Positions 34,150-44,410 of a stretch of 64,000 nucleotides of DNA are shown here, one piece after another. Numbering within the stretch: position 1 is the first letter of the stretch; every line of letters begins with the position of its first letter. Under the pieces are notes generated by a model that saw nothing but the letters and a program-made list of their open reading frames with translations, made no database searches and was not told the DNA's origin. The translations under genes and the position numbers were made by a program. The DNA lies in assembly GCF_016097555.1 (NCBI RefSeq), contig NC_054699.1, forward strand, positions 4,784,169-4,848,168, given 5' to 3'. This stretch comes from Gigantopelta aegis (taxonomy: Eukaryota > Mollusca > Gastropoda > Neomphalida > Peltospiridae).

Positions 34150-35465
34150 TTAAATGTTGAAATTCAATGATGGAATGGAACCATTTCATTGCTAAATGTT
34201 GACATCAAGTGACATGATAGCTAAATGTTGACATCTAGTAACATGAAACACTTGATAGCTAAATGTCGACATCCAGTGACATGAAACAGTTGATAACTAA
34301 ATGTTAACATCTAGTGACATGAAGCACTCGATGGCTAAATGTTGACATCCAGTGACATGAAACACTCGATGGCTAAATGTTGACATCCAGTGACATGAAA
34401 CACTCGATGGCTAAATGTTGACATCCAGTGACATGAAACACTCGATGGCTAAATGTTGACATCCAGTGACATGAAACACTCGATAGCTAAATGTTGACAT
34501 CCAGTGACATGAAACAGTTCATAGCTAAATGTTGACATCCAGTGACATGAAACACTTAATGGCTAAATGTTGACATCCAGTGACATGATAGCTAAATGTT
34601 GACATCCAGTGACATGAAACACTTGATAGCTAAATGTTGACATTCAGTGACATGAAACAGTTGATAGCTAAATGTTGACATCCAGTGACATGAAACACTT
34701 GATAGCTAAATGTTGACATCCAGTCATATGAAACACTTGATGGCTAAATGTTGACATCCAGTGACATGAAACACTTGATAGCTAAATGTTGACATCCAGT
34801 GACATGAAACACTTGATGGCTAAATGTTGACATCCAGTGACATGAAACACTTGATAGCTAAATGTTGACATCCAGTGACATGAAACACTTGATGGCTAAA
34901 TGTTGACATCCAGTGACATGAAACACTTGATAGCTAAATGTTGACATCCAGTGGCATGATAGCTAAATGTTGACATCCAGTGACATGACAGCTAAATGTT
35001 GACATCCAGTAACATGAAACACTCTATGGCTAAATGTCGACATCCAGTGACATGAAACACTTGATAGCTAAATGTTGACATCCAGTGGCATGATAGCTAA
35101 ATGTTGACATCCAGTGACATGATAGCTAAATGTTGACATCTAGTAACATGAAACACTCGATGGCTAAATGTCGACATCCAGTGACATGAAACACTTGATA
35201 GCTAAATGTCGACATCCAGTGACATGAAACACTTGATAGCTAAATGTTGACATCCAGTGAAATGAAACACTTGATAGCTAAATGTTGACATTCAGTGACA
35301 TGAAACATTTAATGGCTAAATGTTGATTTTAAGTGATGGAATCCGACTAATGTGATTGATGGAATCCGACTAATGTGATGACTAAATGTTGTCATTAGTG
35401 GACATGGAACACTAAATGTTAAAATCAAGTGAAATGAAACAGTTGATGGCTAAATGTTGACATTA
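34150..35465 (+). repeat. 38-bp minisatellite forming most of the RSRC1 3' UTR
   Basis: About thirty units of the form gacatgaaacactcgatggc + taaatgttgacatccagt follow the stop codon. Some units are 29 bp through loss of nine bases. Units diverge toward both ends (tgatttt..., cattatttag), as expected for an array whose edges decay. It lies between the stop (34103) and the first AATAAA (35610), so it is predicted to be transcribed in the mRNA. Confidence 0.9.
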
Positions 35466-35609
35466 TTTAGTTCATGAAACCCATAAGTGAGTGGGTTGTG
35501 CATGTTGGAACTAAACTGAAGAAAACGATGTGAACAGTGGGTAAATGTTGACTCTTTAGTGATGGAAAGTATGACGGAATATTTAGTAAGTAAATGTTGA
35601 CACTAAAGT

Positions 35610-35615
35610 AATAAA
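35610..35615 (+). terminator. Probable RSRC1 polyadenylation signal
   Basis: The first AATAAA after the stop codon outside the minisatellite, followed by a T/TG-rich stretch (gtttgttaattaaattttct). Use of this signal would give a 3' UTR of about 1.5 kb. Confidence 0.6.
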
Positions 35616-35642
35616 GTTTGTTAATTAAATTTTCTGTCTCTA

Positions 35643-38600
35643 CTCTTTGAGAGGGTGGAGGGACATAGCCTAGTGGGAAAACACTAGCTTGATGGTCGGT
35701 CTAGGATCGATTGGATCCCCGCCGGTGGGCCAGTTGGACTATTTCTTGCTGTAGCCAGTGCACCACGACTAGTATATCAAAGGTCGTGGTATGTGCTATC
35801 CTGTCTGTGGGATGGTGCATATAAAAGATCTCTTGCTACTAATGGAAAAAATGTAGAGGGTTTCATCTCTACGACTGTCAAAGTGACCATATGTTTGACA
35901 TCCCATAGCCGATGATTAATAAATCAATGTACTCTACGACTGTCAAAGTGACCATATGTTTGACATCCCATAGCCGATGATTAATAAATCAATGTGCTCT
36001 AAGACTGTCAAAGTGACCATATGTTTGACATCCCATAGCCGATGATTAATAAATCAATGACTGTCAAAGTGACCATATGTTTGACATCCCATAGCCGATG
36101 ATTAATAAATCAATGTGCTCTACGACTGTCAAAGTGACCATATGTTTGACATCCCATAGCCGATGATTAATAAATCAATGACTGTCAAAGTGACCATATG
36201 TTTGACATCCCATAGCCGATGATTAATAAATCAATGTACTCTACGACTGTCAAAGACCATATGTTTGACATCCCATATGATTAATTCAATGACATCAAAG
36301 TGACCATATGTTTGCCATAGCCGATGATTAATAAATCAATGACTGTCAAAGTGACCATATGTTTGACATCCCATAGCCGATGATTAATAAATCAATGTGC
36401 TCTACGACTGTCAAAGTGACCATATGTTTGACATCCCATAGCTGATGATTAATAAATCAATGACTGTCAAAGTGACCATATGTTTGACATCCTATAGCTG
36501 ATGATTAATAAATCAATGACTGTCAAAGTGACCATATGTTTGACATCCCATAGCCGATGATTAATAAATCAATGACTGTCAAAGTGACCATATGTTTGAC
36601 ATCCCATAGCCGATGATTAATAAATCAATGACTCAAAGTGACCATATGTTTGACATGCCATAGCCGATGATTAATAAATCAATGTCCTCTATGACTGTCA
36701 AAGTGACCATATGTTTGACATGCCATAGCCGATGATTAATAAATCAATGTCCTCTATGACTGTCAAAGTGACCATATGTTTGACATGCCATAGCCGATGA
36801 TTAATAAAGCAATGACTGTCAAAGTGACCATATGTTTGACATCCCATAGCCGATGATTAATAAATCAATGTCCTCTATGACTGTCAAAGTGACCATATGT
36901 TTGACATGCCATAGCCGATGATTAATAAATCAACAGTGACCATATGTTTGACATCCCATAGCCGATGATTAATAAATCAATGTGCTCTACGACTGTCAAA
37001 GTGACCATATGTTTGACATCCCATAGCCGATGATTAATAAATCAATGACTGTCAAAGTGACCATATGTTTGACATCCCACAGCCGATGATTAATAAATCA
37101 GTGTGCTCTACGACTGTCAAAGTGACCATATGTTTGACATCCCATAGCCGATGATTAATAAATCAATGTGCTCTATGACTGTCAAAGTGACCATATGTTT
37201 GACATGCCATAGCCGATGATTAATAAATCAATGTCCTCTATGACTGTCAAAGTGACCATATGTTTGACATGCCATAGCCGATGATTAATAAATCAATGTC
37301 CTCTATGACTGTCAAAGTGACCATATGTTTGACATGCCATAGCCGATGATTAATAAATCAATGTCCTCTATGACTGTCAAAGTGACCATATGTTTGACAT
37401 GCCATAGCCGATGATTAATAAATCAATGTCCTCTATGACTGTCAAAGTGACCATATGTTTGACATGCCATAGCCGATGATTAATAAATCAACAGTGACCA
37501 TATGTTTGACATCCCATAGCCGATGATTAATAAATCAGTGTGCTCTACGACTGTCAAAGTGACCATATGTTTGACATGCCATAGCCGATGATTAATAAAT
37601 CAATGTCCTCTATGACTGTCAAAGTGACCATATGTTTGACATGCCATAGCCGATGATTAATAAATCAATGTCCTCTATGACTGTCAAAGTGACCATATGT
37701 TTGACATCCCATAGCCGATGATTAATAAATCAATGTACTCTACGACTGTCAAAGTGACCATATGTTTGACATCCCATAGCCGATGATTAATAAATCAATG
37801 TGCTCTACGACTGTCAAAGTGACCATATGTTTGTCATCCCATAGCCGATGATTAATAAATCAATGACTGTCAAAGTGACCATATGTTTGACATCCCATAG
37901 CCGATGATTAATAAATCAATGTGCTCTACGACTGTCAAAGTGACCATATGTTTGACATCCCATAGCCGATGATTAATAAATCAATGACTGTCAAAGTGAC
38001 CATATGTTTGACATCCTATAGCTGATGATTAATAAATCAATGACTGTCAAAGTGACCATATGTTTGACATCCCATAGCCGATGATTAATAAATCAATGAC
38101 TGTCAAAGTGACCATATGTTTGACATCCCATAGCCGATGATTAATAAATCAATGACTCAAAGTGACCATATGTTTGACATGCCATAGCCGATGATTAATA
38201 TCAATGTCCTCAATGACTGTCAAAGTGACCATATGTTTGACATGCCATAGCCGATGATTAATAAATCAATGTCCTCTATGACTGTCAAAGTGACCATATG
38301 TTTGACATGCCATAGCCGATGATTAATAAATCAATGACTGTCAAAGTGACCATATGTTTGACATCCCATAGCCGATGATTAATAAATCAATGTCCTCTAT
38401 GACTGTCAAAGTGACCATATGTTTGACATGCCATAGCCGATGATTAATAAATCATGACTGTCAAAGTGACCATATGTTTGACATCCCATAGCCGATGATT
38501 AATAAATCAATGTGCTCTACGACTGTCAAAGTGACCATATGTTTGACATCCCATAGCCGATGATTAATAAATCAATGACTGTCAAAGTGACCATATGTTT

Positions 38601-40600
38601 GACATCCCATAGCCGATGATTAATAAATCAATGTGCTCTACGACTGTCAAAGTGACCATATGTTTGACATCCCATAGCCGATGATTAATAAATCAATGTG
38701 CTCTATGACTGTCAAAGTGACCATATGTTTGACATGCCATAGCCGATGATTAATAAATCAATGTCCTCTACATGACTGTCAAAGTGACCATATGTTTGAC
38801 ATGCCATAGCCGATGATTAATAAATCAATGTCCTCTATGACTGTCAAAGTGACCATATGTTTGACATGCCATAGCCGATGATTAATAAATCAACAGTGAC
38901 CATATGTTTGACATCCCATAGCCGATGATTAATAAATCAGTGTGCTCTACGACTGTCAAAGTGACCATATGTTTGACATGCCATAGCCGATGATTAATAA
39001 ATCAATGTCCTCTATGACTGTCAAAGTGACCATATGTTTGACATGCCATAGCCGATGATTAATAAATCAATGTCCTCTATGACTGTCAAAGTGACCATAT
39101 GTTTGACATCCCATAGCCGATGATTAATAAATCAATGACTGTCAAAGTGACCATATGTTTGACATCCCATAGCCGATGATTAATAAATCAATGACTGTCA
39201 AAGTGACCATATGTTTGACATCCCACAGCCGATGATTAATAAATCAGTGTGCTCTACGACTGTCAAAGTGACCATATGTTTGACATGCCATAGCCGATGA
39301 TTAATAAATCAATGTCCTCTATGACTGTCAAAGTGACCATATGTTTGACATGCCATAGCCGATGATTAATAAATCAACAGTGACGATATGTTTGACATCC
39401 CATAGCCGATGATTAATAAATCAATGACTGTCAAAGTGACCATATGTTTGACATCCCACAGCCGATGATTAATAAATCAGTGTGCTCTACGACTGTCAAA
39501 GTGACCATATGTTTGACATCCCATAGCCGATGATTAATAAATCAATGTGCTCTATGACTGTCAAAGTGACCATATGTTTGACATGCCATAGCCGATGATT
39601 AATAAATCAATGTCCTCTATGACTGTCAAAGTGACCATATGTTTGACATGCCATAGCCGATGATTAATAAATCAACAGTGACCATATGTTTGACATCCCA
39701 TAGCCGATGATTAATAAATCAATGTGCTCTACGACTGTCAAAGTGACCATATGTTTGACATCCCATAGCCGATGATTAATAAATCAATGACTGTCAAAGT
39801 GACCATATGTTTGACATCCCACAGCCGATGATTAATAAATCAGTGTGCTCTACGACTGTCAAAGTGACCATATGTTTGACATCCCATAGCCGATGATTAA
39901 TAAATCAATGACTCAAAGTGACCATATGTTTGACATGCCATAGCCGATGATTAATAAATCAATGTCCTCTATGACTGTCAAAGTGACCATATGTTTGACA
40001 TGCCATAGCCGATGATTAATAAATCAACAGTGACCATATGTTTGACATCCCATAGCCGATGATTAATAAATCAATGTGCTCTACGACTGTCAAAGTGACC
40101 ATATGTTTGACATGCCATAGCCGATGATTAATAAATCAACAGTGACCATATGTTTGACATCCCATAGCCGATGATTAATAAATCAATGACTGTCAAAGTG
40201 ACCATATGTTTGACATTCCACAGCCGATGATTAATAAATCAGTGTGCTCTACGACTGTCAAAGTGACCATATGTTTGACATCCCATAGCCGATGATTAAT
40301 AAATCAATGACTCAAAGTGACCATATGTTTGACATCCCATAGCCGATGATTAATAAATCAATGTGCTCTACGACTGTCAAAGTGACCATATGTTTGACAT
40401 CCCATAGCCGATGATTAATAAATCAATGACTGTCAAAGTGACCATATGTTTGACATCCCATAGCCGATGATTAATAAATCAATGTGCTCTACGACTGTCA
40501 AAGTGACGATATGTTTGACATCCCATAGCCGATGATTAATATATCAATGTGCATTAGTGGTGTCCTTAAACGAAAACCAACAAACTTCTGCTCTTTGAGA
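35643..40600 (+). mobile_element. One type I SINE swollen by an internal satellite, with 10-bp target-site duplication
   Basis: A SINE head and body begin at 35653 (gggtggagggacatagccta, B-box region ctaggatcgattggatcccc, gatggtgcatataaaagatc). The last piece of tail b (gtgcattagtggtgtcctta, then caaactt) is at about 40548-40587. Everything between is tandem tail b sequence. The block is flanked by the perfect direct repeat ctctttgaga at 35643-35652 and 40591-40600. A normal copy is about 300 bp, so this one carries about 4.6 kb of extra DNA gained after insertion. Confidence 0.9.
35866..40546 (+). repeat. SINE-tail satellite: about 75 units of 65, 56 or about 47 bp
   Basis: The full unit is 65 bp: gactgtcaaagtgaccatat, gtttgacatcccatagccga, tgattaataaatcaatgtgc, tctac. 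The 56-bp form lacks the final gtgctctac; an approximately 47-bp form begins cagtgacc. Units carry diagnostic variants (tgccatag, cccacagcc, cctatagctg, tcctctatg). Rare variants recur about 1,524 bp apart (cctatagctg at 36491 and 38015; tgactcaaag at about 36629 and 38153), so a higher-order repeat exists. Confidence 0.92.
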
Positions 40601-40709
40601 AAAGTTGGATTCAGAGTCATACTGTGTACACTGTATTTGGTTTTTGTTCATATTTGCATGAATAAAAAAACCAATTGTGGTCAATCCTTAAATCAACATG
40701 TATGTAATA

Positions 40710-40887
40710 CAGTGAAACCCCTATAAACCGGACACCCTCAGGACCAAGTCAAATATCCGGTTGTAATAGGTATCCGGTTTAGAGAGAGTAAGTTCTTCAC
40801 TGATTTTTTTTTAAAAGGACCGTGAAAAATGTCTGGTTTTGAGAGCATTCCAGTTTACCGAGGGTCCAGTTTTGTGAGGTTTCACTG
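40710..40887. mobile_element. Tigger/pogo-like MITE, 178 bp
   Basis: Termini cagtgaaacc (40710) and ggtttcactg (ending 40887) are exact inverted repeats with TA on both outer sides (40708-40709 and 40888-40889). Sub-terminal phrases ataaaccggacaccctcagg and ccagtttaccgagggtcc are also inverted. TA target sites and CAGTGAAACC-type ends are characteristic of pogo/Tigger elements of the Tc1/mariner superfamily. There is no coding capacity. Confidence 0.88.
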
Positions 40888-41390
40888 TATATTGACACTA
40901 ATGACTTCTGTTTTATCTTAGTTGGGAGGTGGGTGGTTTCACTGTATATTGACACTAATGACTTCTCTTTTATCTTAGTTGGGAGGCGGGTGGTTTCACT
41001 GTATATTGACACTAATGACTTCTGTTTTATCTTAGTTGGGAGGCGGGTGGTTTCACTGTATATTGACACTAATGACTTCTGTTTTATGTTAGTTGGGAGG
41101 CGGGTGGTTTCACTGTATATTGACACTAATGACTTCTGTTTTATGTTAGTTGGGAGGCGGGTGGTTTCACTGTATATTGACACTAATGACTTCTGTTTTA
41201 TGTTAGTTGGGAGGCGGGTGGTTTCACTGTATATTGACACTAATGACTTCTGTTTTATGTTAGTTGGGAGGCGGGTGGTTTCACTGTATATTGACACTAA
41301 TGACTTCTGTTTTATGTTAGTTGGGAGGCGGGTGGTTTCACTGTATATTGACACTAATGACTTCTGTTTTATGTTAGTTGGGAGGTGGGT
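40878..41390. repeat. 57-bp minisatellite, nine copies, starting in the MITE end
   Basis: Units start ggtttcactgtatattgaca at 40878, 40935 and every 57 bp after. The first unit overlaps the last 10 bp of the MITE, so each unit contains a MITE terminus, the TA and about 45 bp of former flank (ending gttgggaggcgggt). Open frames on both strands are a consequence of the period. A G-run follows at 41393-41410. Confidence 0.94.
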
Positions 41391-41489
41391 GGGTGGGGGG
41401 GGGGGGGGGTGGTCAGGGTGCAGCTTGTTTCCACCTGAAGTATGATGAGCTGCAGCATGAGTCAGTCATACACGTTGGACCCCTGATTG

Positions 41490-42060
41490 TTTTCCCATCC
41501 CAACCAATCCCCATGACTGGAATATCAAAGACTGGTGTGTAATGTCCTGTCTGGGGGAAAATGCATATAAAAGATCCCTTGCTGGTTCTCTGGTACAAGT
41601 AACTTGTGTGGTGGCAGCAAGTTCTCTCACTCTTTCGACCCGGGGCAGGATGTAGCCCAGTGGTAAAAGCGCTCACTTGATGCCCGCGGTCAATCTGGGA
41701 TCGATCCCCGTCGATGGGCCCATTGGGCTGTTTCTCGTTCCAGCCAGTACACCACAACTGATATATCAAAGGCCGTGGTATGTACTACCATCTGTGGGAT
41801 GGTGCATATAAAAGATCCCTTGCTGCTAATCCAAAAGAGTAGCCCATGAAGTGGCAACAGTGGGTTTCCATATAACCGTAAATAAAATGTGTTGAGTGTG
41901 TCATTAAATAAAACATTTCTTTCTTTCTTTCTCTCGACCAAAACCAATGTCCTGGTGTATCAAAGGTCATGGTATGTGCTGTCCTGTCTGTGGGACAATG
42001 CATGTAGAAAAGCCCATGCTGCTAATGGGGAATGGTAGCTGGTTACCTCTAAAGACTATA
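41490..42060 (+). mobile_element. SINE interrupted by a second SINE
   Basis: The outer element has body parts at 41490-41640 (ccatcccaaccaatccccat, gcatataaaagatcccttgc) and at about 41931-42060 (tgtgctgtcctgtctgtggg, gctgctaatggggaatggta). The interruption is the SINE at 41641-41930. The right-hand part repeats sequence also present on the left, so two tandem outer copies are an alternative. Confidence 0.65.
41641..41930 (+). mobile_element. Type I SINE with shortened tail a, nested
   Basis: Head cggggcaggatgtagcccag, B-box region ctgggatcgatccc, body to gatcccttgctgctaatcca, tail aataaaatgtgttgagtgtg. Flanks tctttcgacc and tctctcgacc are a probable target-site duplication with one change. 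Confidence 0.82.
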
Positions 42061-42069
42061 TGTCAGAAA

Positions 42070-42345
42070 TTTAAAAGTTTGTTTTTGTTTAACGACACCA
42101 CTAGAACATAATTGATTAAATAAAAATGTCACAATTAACAAACATTTTGACATCCGGTAGCTGGTGGTTTAATTAATCAGTGGTGCAGTATTTAGCTCGG
42201 TCAATTGAGGTGCTGGCATCACAGGATCGAACCATCTCAGTTGATCCATTTAACTGACTTGGGTTTTTTTCTCATTCCAACCAGTGCACCACAACTAGTC
42301 AAAAGTCGTAGTATGTGCTTTCCTGTTTGTGGGAGAATGCTTTCC
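42070..42345. mobile_element. Two SINE fragments, opposite orientations
   Basis: About 42070-42180 is a minus-strand tail b scrap (gtttaacgacaccactagaa). About 42185-42345 is a plus-strand variant head and body (tatttagctcggtcaattga, ctcattccaaccagtgcacc, tgtgctttcctgtttgtggg). 42346-42714 shows nothing recognisable. Confidence 0.7.
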
Positions 42346-42714
42346 CTACCGGTTTTTGCCAGTCAACTAAATCACAGTCCGGGAGATAGTTTTGCCTGCC
42401 GTCCCATTTATAGTTTATGATATATTTTATTCGGCAGGTTTTGATTCAGTTTAGTAGAATTTATAACTTACCGGACCAAATGTCCGGCTGGAATTTTTTT
42501 GAATTTTGACCCCAGCTAGTATATACAAAGAGTCAACCAGATGTCAGTTTAATTTGATTCATTATTTATTCCAACAACATTTAGTATGAATCTAACATGA
42601 TTGTCAGTGCCAAATGAAAGTCTGGTTATTAAAACTATTAACACAATACTGGGCACCCAAAAAAAGTGTTGGGACTTGTTTCTGGTGGTTCAGTGTCTAT
42701 AGTATTGTCAACAA

Positions 42715-42741
42715 GCCCCCCTCTCTCCTCCCTCCCTCCCT

Positions 42742-42783
<42 letters not shown>

Positions 42784-42894
42784 ATGTCTTCCATCCCCTC
42801 TCTCTCTCTCTCTCTCTCTCCCTATCTCTCTCTCCCTATCTGTCTTCCCTCCCCTCTCTCTCCCTCTCTGTCTTCCCTCCCCTCTCCCTCTCTG

Positions 42895-42948
<54 letters not shown>

Positions 42949-42970
42949 ATGTCTTCCATCCCCTCTCTGT

Positions 42971-43017
<47 letters not shown>

Positions 43018-43035
43018 CTTCCATCCCCTCTCTGT

Positions 43036-43091
<56 letters not shown>
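42715..43091 (+). repeat. CT-rich compound microsatellite, about 375 bp
   Basis: CTCC, CT and GTGTGT blocks with repeated tcttccatcccctctctgtc segments. Long Ser/Leu/Pro frames in three phases and Arg/Glu frames on the other strand are artefacts of the repeat. Confidence 0.95.
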
Positions 43092-43093
<2 letters not shown>

Positions 43094-43105
43094 GGAATTC
43101 GGCAG

Positions 43106-43266
43106 CTCTTTTAAGAGTATTTTTAGTGGTTTTCGTAACAATTATAGCAATTGGTAATTGTTTTTTGGATTTGACCCTCATTATAGTTTGTCGCAAATTC
43201 CACATGGAGCATGAAACCGAAGATGATGCGAGCTACTGTCGCCAGATGATGAAACATCGTCGATGA
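43106..43266 (+). CDS. Possible terminal exon with a membrane segment (unconfirmed)
   Basis: After the CT tract, ttcggcag offers an acceptor-like AG. The following 53-codon frame to TGA (43264-43266) is not low complexity: it holds a hydrophobic stretch (VFLVVFVTIIAIGN... to LTLIIVC) and a charged tail (KFHMEHETEDDASYCRQMMK). That pattern suits a single-pass membrane segment with a short tail. No upstream exon could be linked, no family is recognised, and the pyrimidine tract is a microsatellite, so this may be chance. Confidence 0.25.
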
Positions 43267-44410
43267 TCTCCATGCGTTTGAGGATCAAATGTAGGAATTG
43301 GGATTAATTCACACTGTTTAGTAGCCTATGTTGTGTTTAAGAATCCATCTGACGTCCGAGGAACTCTGCCCACTAAGTGGAGGCACTTTTGAGTCTGGGG
43401 ACGTCAAGTCAGGGTAATAACACAAAAAATACTACTTCCAGGAATATCTTCTTCACGATTTCTTTTGAGACTTTTCTTTCCTGACACAATCCAACATAAA
43501 ATAAACAAAGTGAAAGCATGCCAATTTGATTAATATTTAAAAGGATGTGGTACAGTTTTTCTCACAACATTTTCAGCATTACATACACAGGTAGGTTTTC
43601 AAAGGTGTATTTTAAATGTTGTATATACATACAGACCTGACCAGAAGATGTTGAGAAGTTGACAAAGACTTTATAATTTTGATATCACATAACTTGAAAC
43701 GTGACTTTATGAAGAAATCTATTTGAAATTTAAGGAGTTGGGTTTCTTTTCTAGTGTGTTTGTACTTAAAGAATGCATGATGATGATAAAGATTTGTAAA
43801 TGGTTACCGCTTGTGTGATGCCAGACTTTTAACTAAAATGAACAACAGCCAGTGCATATGTATGAACAATAATACACAAATGCCACATTTTGTAGCTGGT
43901 TCTCATATGAGTATGTATGAACATCTTTGCGATGTATACCTTCAAAATAGATATGCGTTTTATTGTGGATACAGTGGCCGAACTAAGAAATATTAATCTA
44001 TCGACAACAAATCCATAATTTTAATATCACAATTTGAAACGTGACTTTTTGAAAAAAATTGTTTGAAATTTAAGGGGTAGTTTCTTTCCTAGTGTGTTTC
44101 TGGGTCAAGTGTTTATAGTCATTGGAAAACTATTGCATATAGCTATCCGACGATACAATAATCGTGGCTATAACCCCACTTGAAGAGGCTCAACTGCAAT
44201 GTTGCCCCCCTAGTTGACACGATCAACAGGCAGATCCTGTATCTCGAAGGTGTCAGCTACACAAATATACTACCCGTATAAATTCCCCTACCAGGTGACA
44301 ATCCACCCCTATCTACGCCCAGACTAATACATTTGTTTTGGCCTAACTATAAACCGAGGATAGTCTAATAGTATTGCTATCACTTGCCATTAAAACTATC
44401 CCTCTAGTCA
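43267..44410. other. No gene; downstream flank of the TLR
   Basis: Two stretches, about 43670-43755 and 44025-44105, are similar to each other (atttgaaatttaaggagttg / atttgaaatttaaggggtag), showing an old duplication about 350 bp apart. Short frames such as 43811-43996 show no domain. The TLR 3' UTR should lie in this interval. Confidence 0.5.
43958..43963 (-). terminator. Candidate polyadenylation signal for the TLR
   Basis: TTTATT on the + strand (AATAAA on the minus strand), about 450 bp downstream of the TLR stop codon. AT-rich flanks make chance occurrence plausible. Confidence 0.3.

Noticed and set aside
35866..40546. A CRISPR array
   Set aside because: The units are contiguous tandem repeats with no unique spacers, in a eukaryotic intron-bearing context.
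40797..41445. Two long frames on opposite strands (185 and 170 residues)
   Set aside because: Both come from the 57-bp MITE-end array, whose period keeps frames open; there is no gene evidence.
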